This document shows, one piece after another, positions 62,759 through 64,000 of a stretch of DNA of 64,000 bases. Origin of the DNA: Globomyces pollinis-pini. Lineage: Eukaryota > Chytridiomycota > Chytridiomycetes > Rhizophydiales > Globomycetaceae. Position 1 is the stretch's first letter, and each line of letters begins with the position of its first letter. The DNA lies in the NCBI GenBank assembly GCA_025399215.1, contig MU621128.1:1-64000 (forward strand). The letters are read 5' to 3'. The notes under the pieces are model-generated. The model did no database searches. It saw only the letters and a program-made list of their open reading frames with translations, and was not told the DNA's origin. A program made the position numbers and the translations under genes.

Positions 62759-64000
62759 TTACGTTTTACGCATTTTAGACGATTGATTTGTTTTCACACG
62801 CTTTGAAGCGAATTCCGAAGCCTTTCGTTTGCGATTGTTCTGTTTTGTTGCATTTTTCTTCAGCCGATGTTGTGCATATGCAACTGGATCTGCTACTGCT
62901 TGTATTGATTTCCTTTCCTTTCTTGCACGTCTTTGAGAGACCACATTTTCATGTACAATTTGAAATACTTCCACATAAGTTGTAGTACCAGCCTCTTTCT
63001 GTAAAAAAGACATTACTTCTGTGGCCAATTGTTTGAGAGATGCTAATTGTCAATGCTTATTTAAAAATTACTTATATCTTCCCCTTTTAATGTTTCATCT
63101 TTCTCTGTATGATATAAACAAGTGATCATCATTTGTAATGACACCTTTTCGTATGACTTTGGAATATGTTTGAATATCGCTGCAAAATATTGGAAGACGT
63201 TGGCTCTCTAATGGTTATTAAAAATTATTATATACCAAAGTAATTCCTCTATTCTTCTTTGCACTCTCGCTTCTTGAAAGAAAACAAAGTCTTTTCATCA
63301 ACCATAGCAAGGATTCTCCCTTTTTCACTACAGTCTCCAAAGCATCATCTTCGTTGAGTTCATCAATGTCAGGCTTGTCTTGGCTCAGGAATGGTATCAA
63401 GCATTTAGAGAGGAATACTAGATTCTTGGTAACTTGTTTGGCATGGATAGTTGTAATATAGTCTGAATCTAATTGATCACAGCATTGTTTTGCTAAACTT
63501 CTAATGTCCCCTTCAGTTTTAAGTAAAAAGTAAGATTCTTGAGTGTTTGATTTTCCGACTGCAGAAGCAACAAGTTTTCTTGTTGAAGGGTCAATAAAAG
63601 AAAATATTGAACCAATTAGTTGCGAGGCTAACAATCTAATCCATTGGTGAGGATGCAATAATTGCTGTGTTACTACACTCCACAAGTCCGGTGAATTGGT
63701 TGTAATTGATGGAAAAGCACGTAACATTTTGGTAACACTCTTTAAACTCATATATCCCAATTCCCAGTACTCTAGCTCCTCATCTATATTTGTGTTATCA
63801 TTTTGCAAATTCTTCCATTCATTCAGAGTAATTGTGAGTGATCCAGTTAAGCTAAGTTTCCAATCATCGATCCATTTTTTTGTTCGATCTCCAAATGCGT
63901 CGATCACCAACCCAACTAATTGGCACGCAACTTGCTTTAGCTCTTTTTGCTCCTGGTCAAACCATTTCTTCAAAAGAAGGAGAGGTTTGTCCATTTTTCC
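62759..64000 (-). CDS. UTP20: UTP20, C-terminal part (runs off the window)
   Basis: HEAT-repeat component of the small-subunit processome (U3 snoRNP), nucleolar. The first visible residues near 63994 (MDKPLLLLKKWFDQEQKELK) are interior to the protein. Then WELGYMSLKSVTKMLRAF and LLHPHQWIRLLASQLIGSIF, matching UTP20 HPHAWVWLTASQIFGLLF, then ESLLWLMKRLCFLSRSE. Introns near 63210 and 63060 lead to the last exon: FLQKEAGTTTYVEVFQIVHE and the basic nucleolar tail RKERKSIQ, NNRKRKASEFASKRVKTNQS. Stop at 62759. The N-terminal bulk (UTP20 is usually over 2,000 residues) lies beyond the right edge. Confidence 0.85.

Overview
This is nuclear DNA from a compact, AT-rich eukaryotic genome. Genes are small and close together, often on alternating strands, and are cut by very short GT-AG spliceosomal introns, mostly about 23-35 nt. 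Many reading frames only make sense once these introns are removed, so each gene span below runs from start codon to stop codon and includes introns. The protein set points to a flagellated (zoosporic) relative of fungi, such as a chytrid, rozellid or aphelid, or another early opisthokont. Axonemal genes (HYDIN, radial spoke head, LRRC43-like, CIBAR/FAM92) sit beside fungal-type genes (Mcp1, Ppn1-like phosphatase, Pcs60-like ligase, Cox5, Atg8) and an amoebozoan-style villidin. The taxonomic call is inference; the gene identities are firmer.

Region by region: 1-5.7 kb is a gene-poor border with a partial unknown gene and degenerate inverted repeats that look like decayed transposable elements. 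From 5.7 to 14.4 kb lie NXT1/p15, a cytochrome c oxidase subunit, syntaxin-16/Tlg2, NAC alpha, CIBAR head-to-head with an LRRC43-like gene, and CLEC16A. From 14.5 to 26 kb lie an unknown disordered protein, a coronin-PH-gelsolin-headpiece villidin, HDDC2, inositol-pentakisphosphate 2-kinase head-to-head with ATG8, and PGS1. An R3H-SUZ gene then stands head-to-head with a 14-kb HYDIN gene (27.2-41.1 kb). The right part holds a Ppn1-like phosphatase, a peroxisomal AMP ligase, eIF1, radial spoke head 4/6, a mitochondrial release-factor-like protein, two cyclic-nucleotide-binding proteins, Mcp1, ribosomal proteins eL27 and uL14, USP10/Ubp3, an ABCC transporter and the C-terminal part of UTP20.

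Functional links: HYDIN, RSPH4/6, LRRC43, CIBAR and the CNBD proteins are expected to build or control a motile 9+2 flagellum. Syntaxin-16, CLEC16A and ATG8 belong to endosomal and autophagic traffic. NAC alpha, eL27, uL14, eIF1 and UTP20 belong to translation and ribosome biogenesis.

The most unusual signal concerns introns. At four loci (syntaxin-16, IPK1, villidin, HYDIN) an intron is built of two to four complete GT...AG units of about 25-34 nt placed end to end with no exon between them. Separately, the long first introns of three translation genes all carry a sense-strand (GGAT)n motif.
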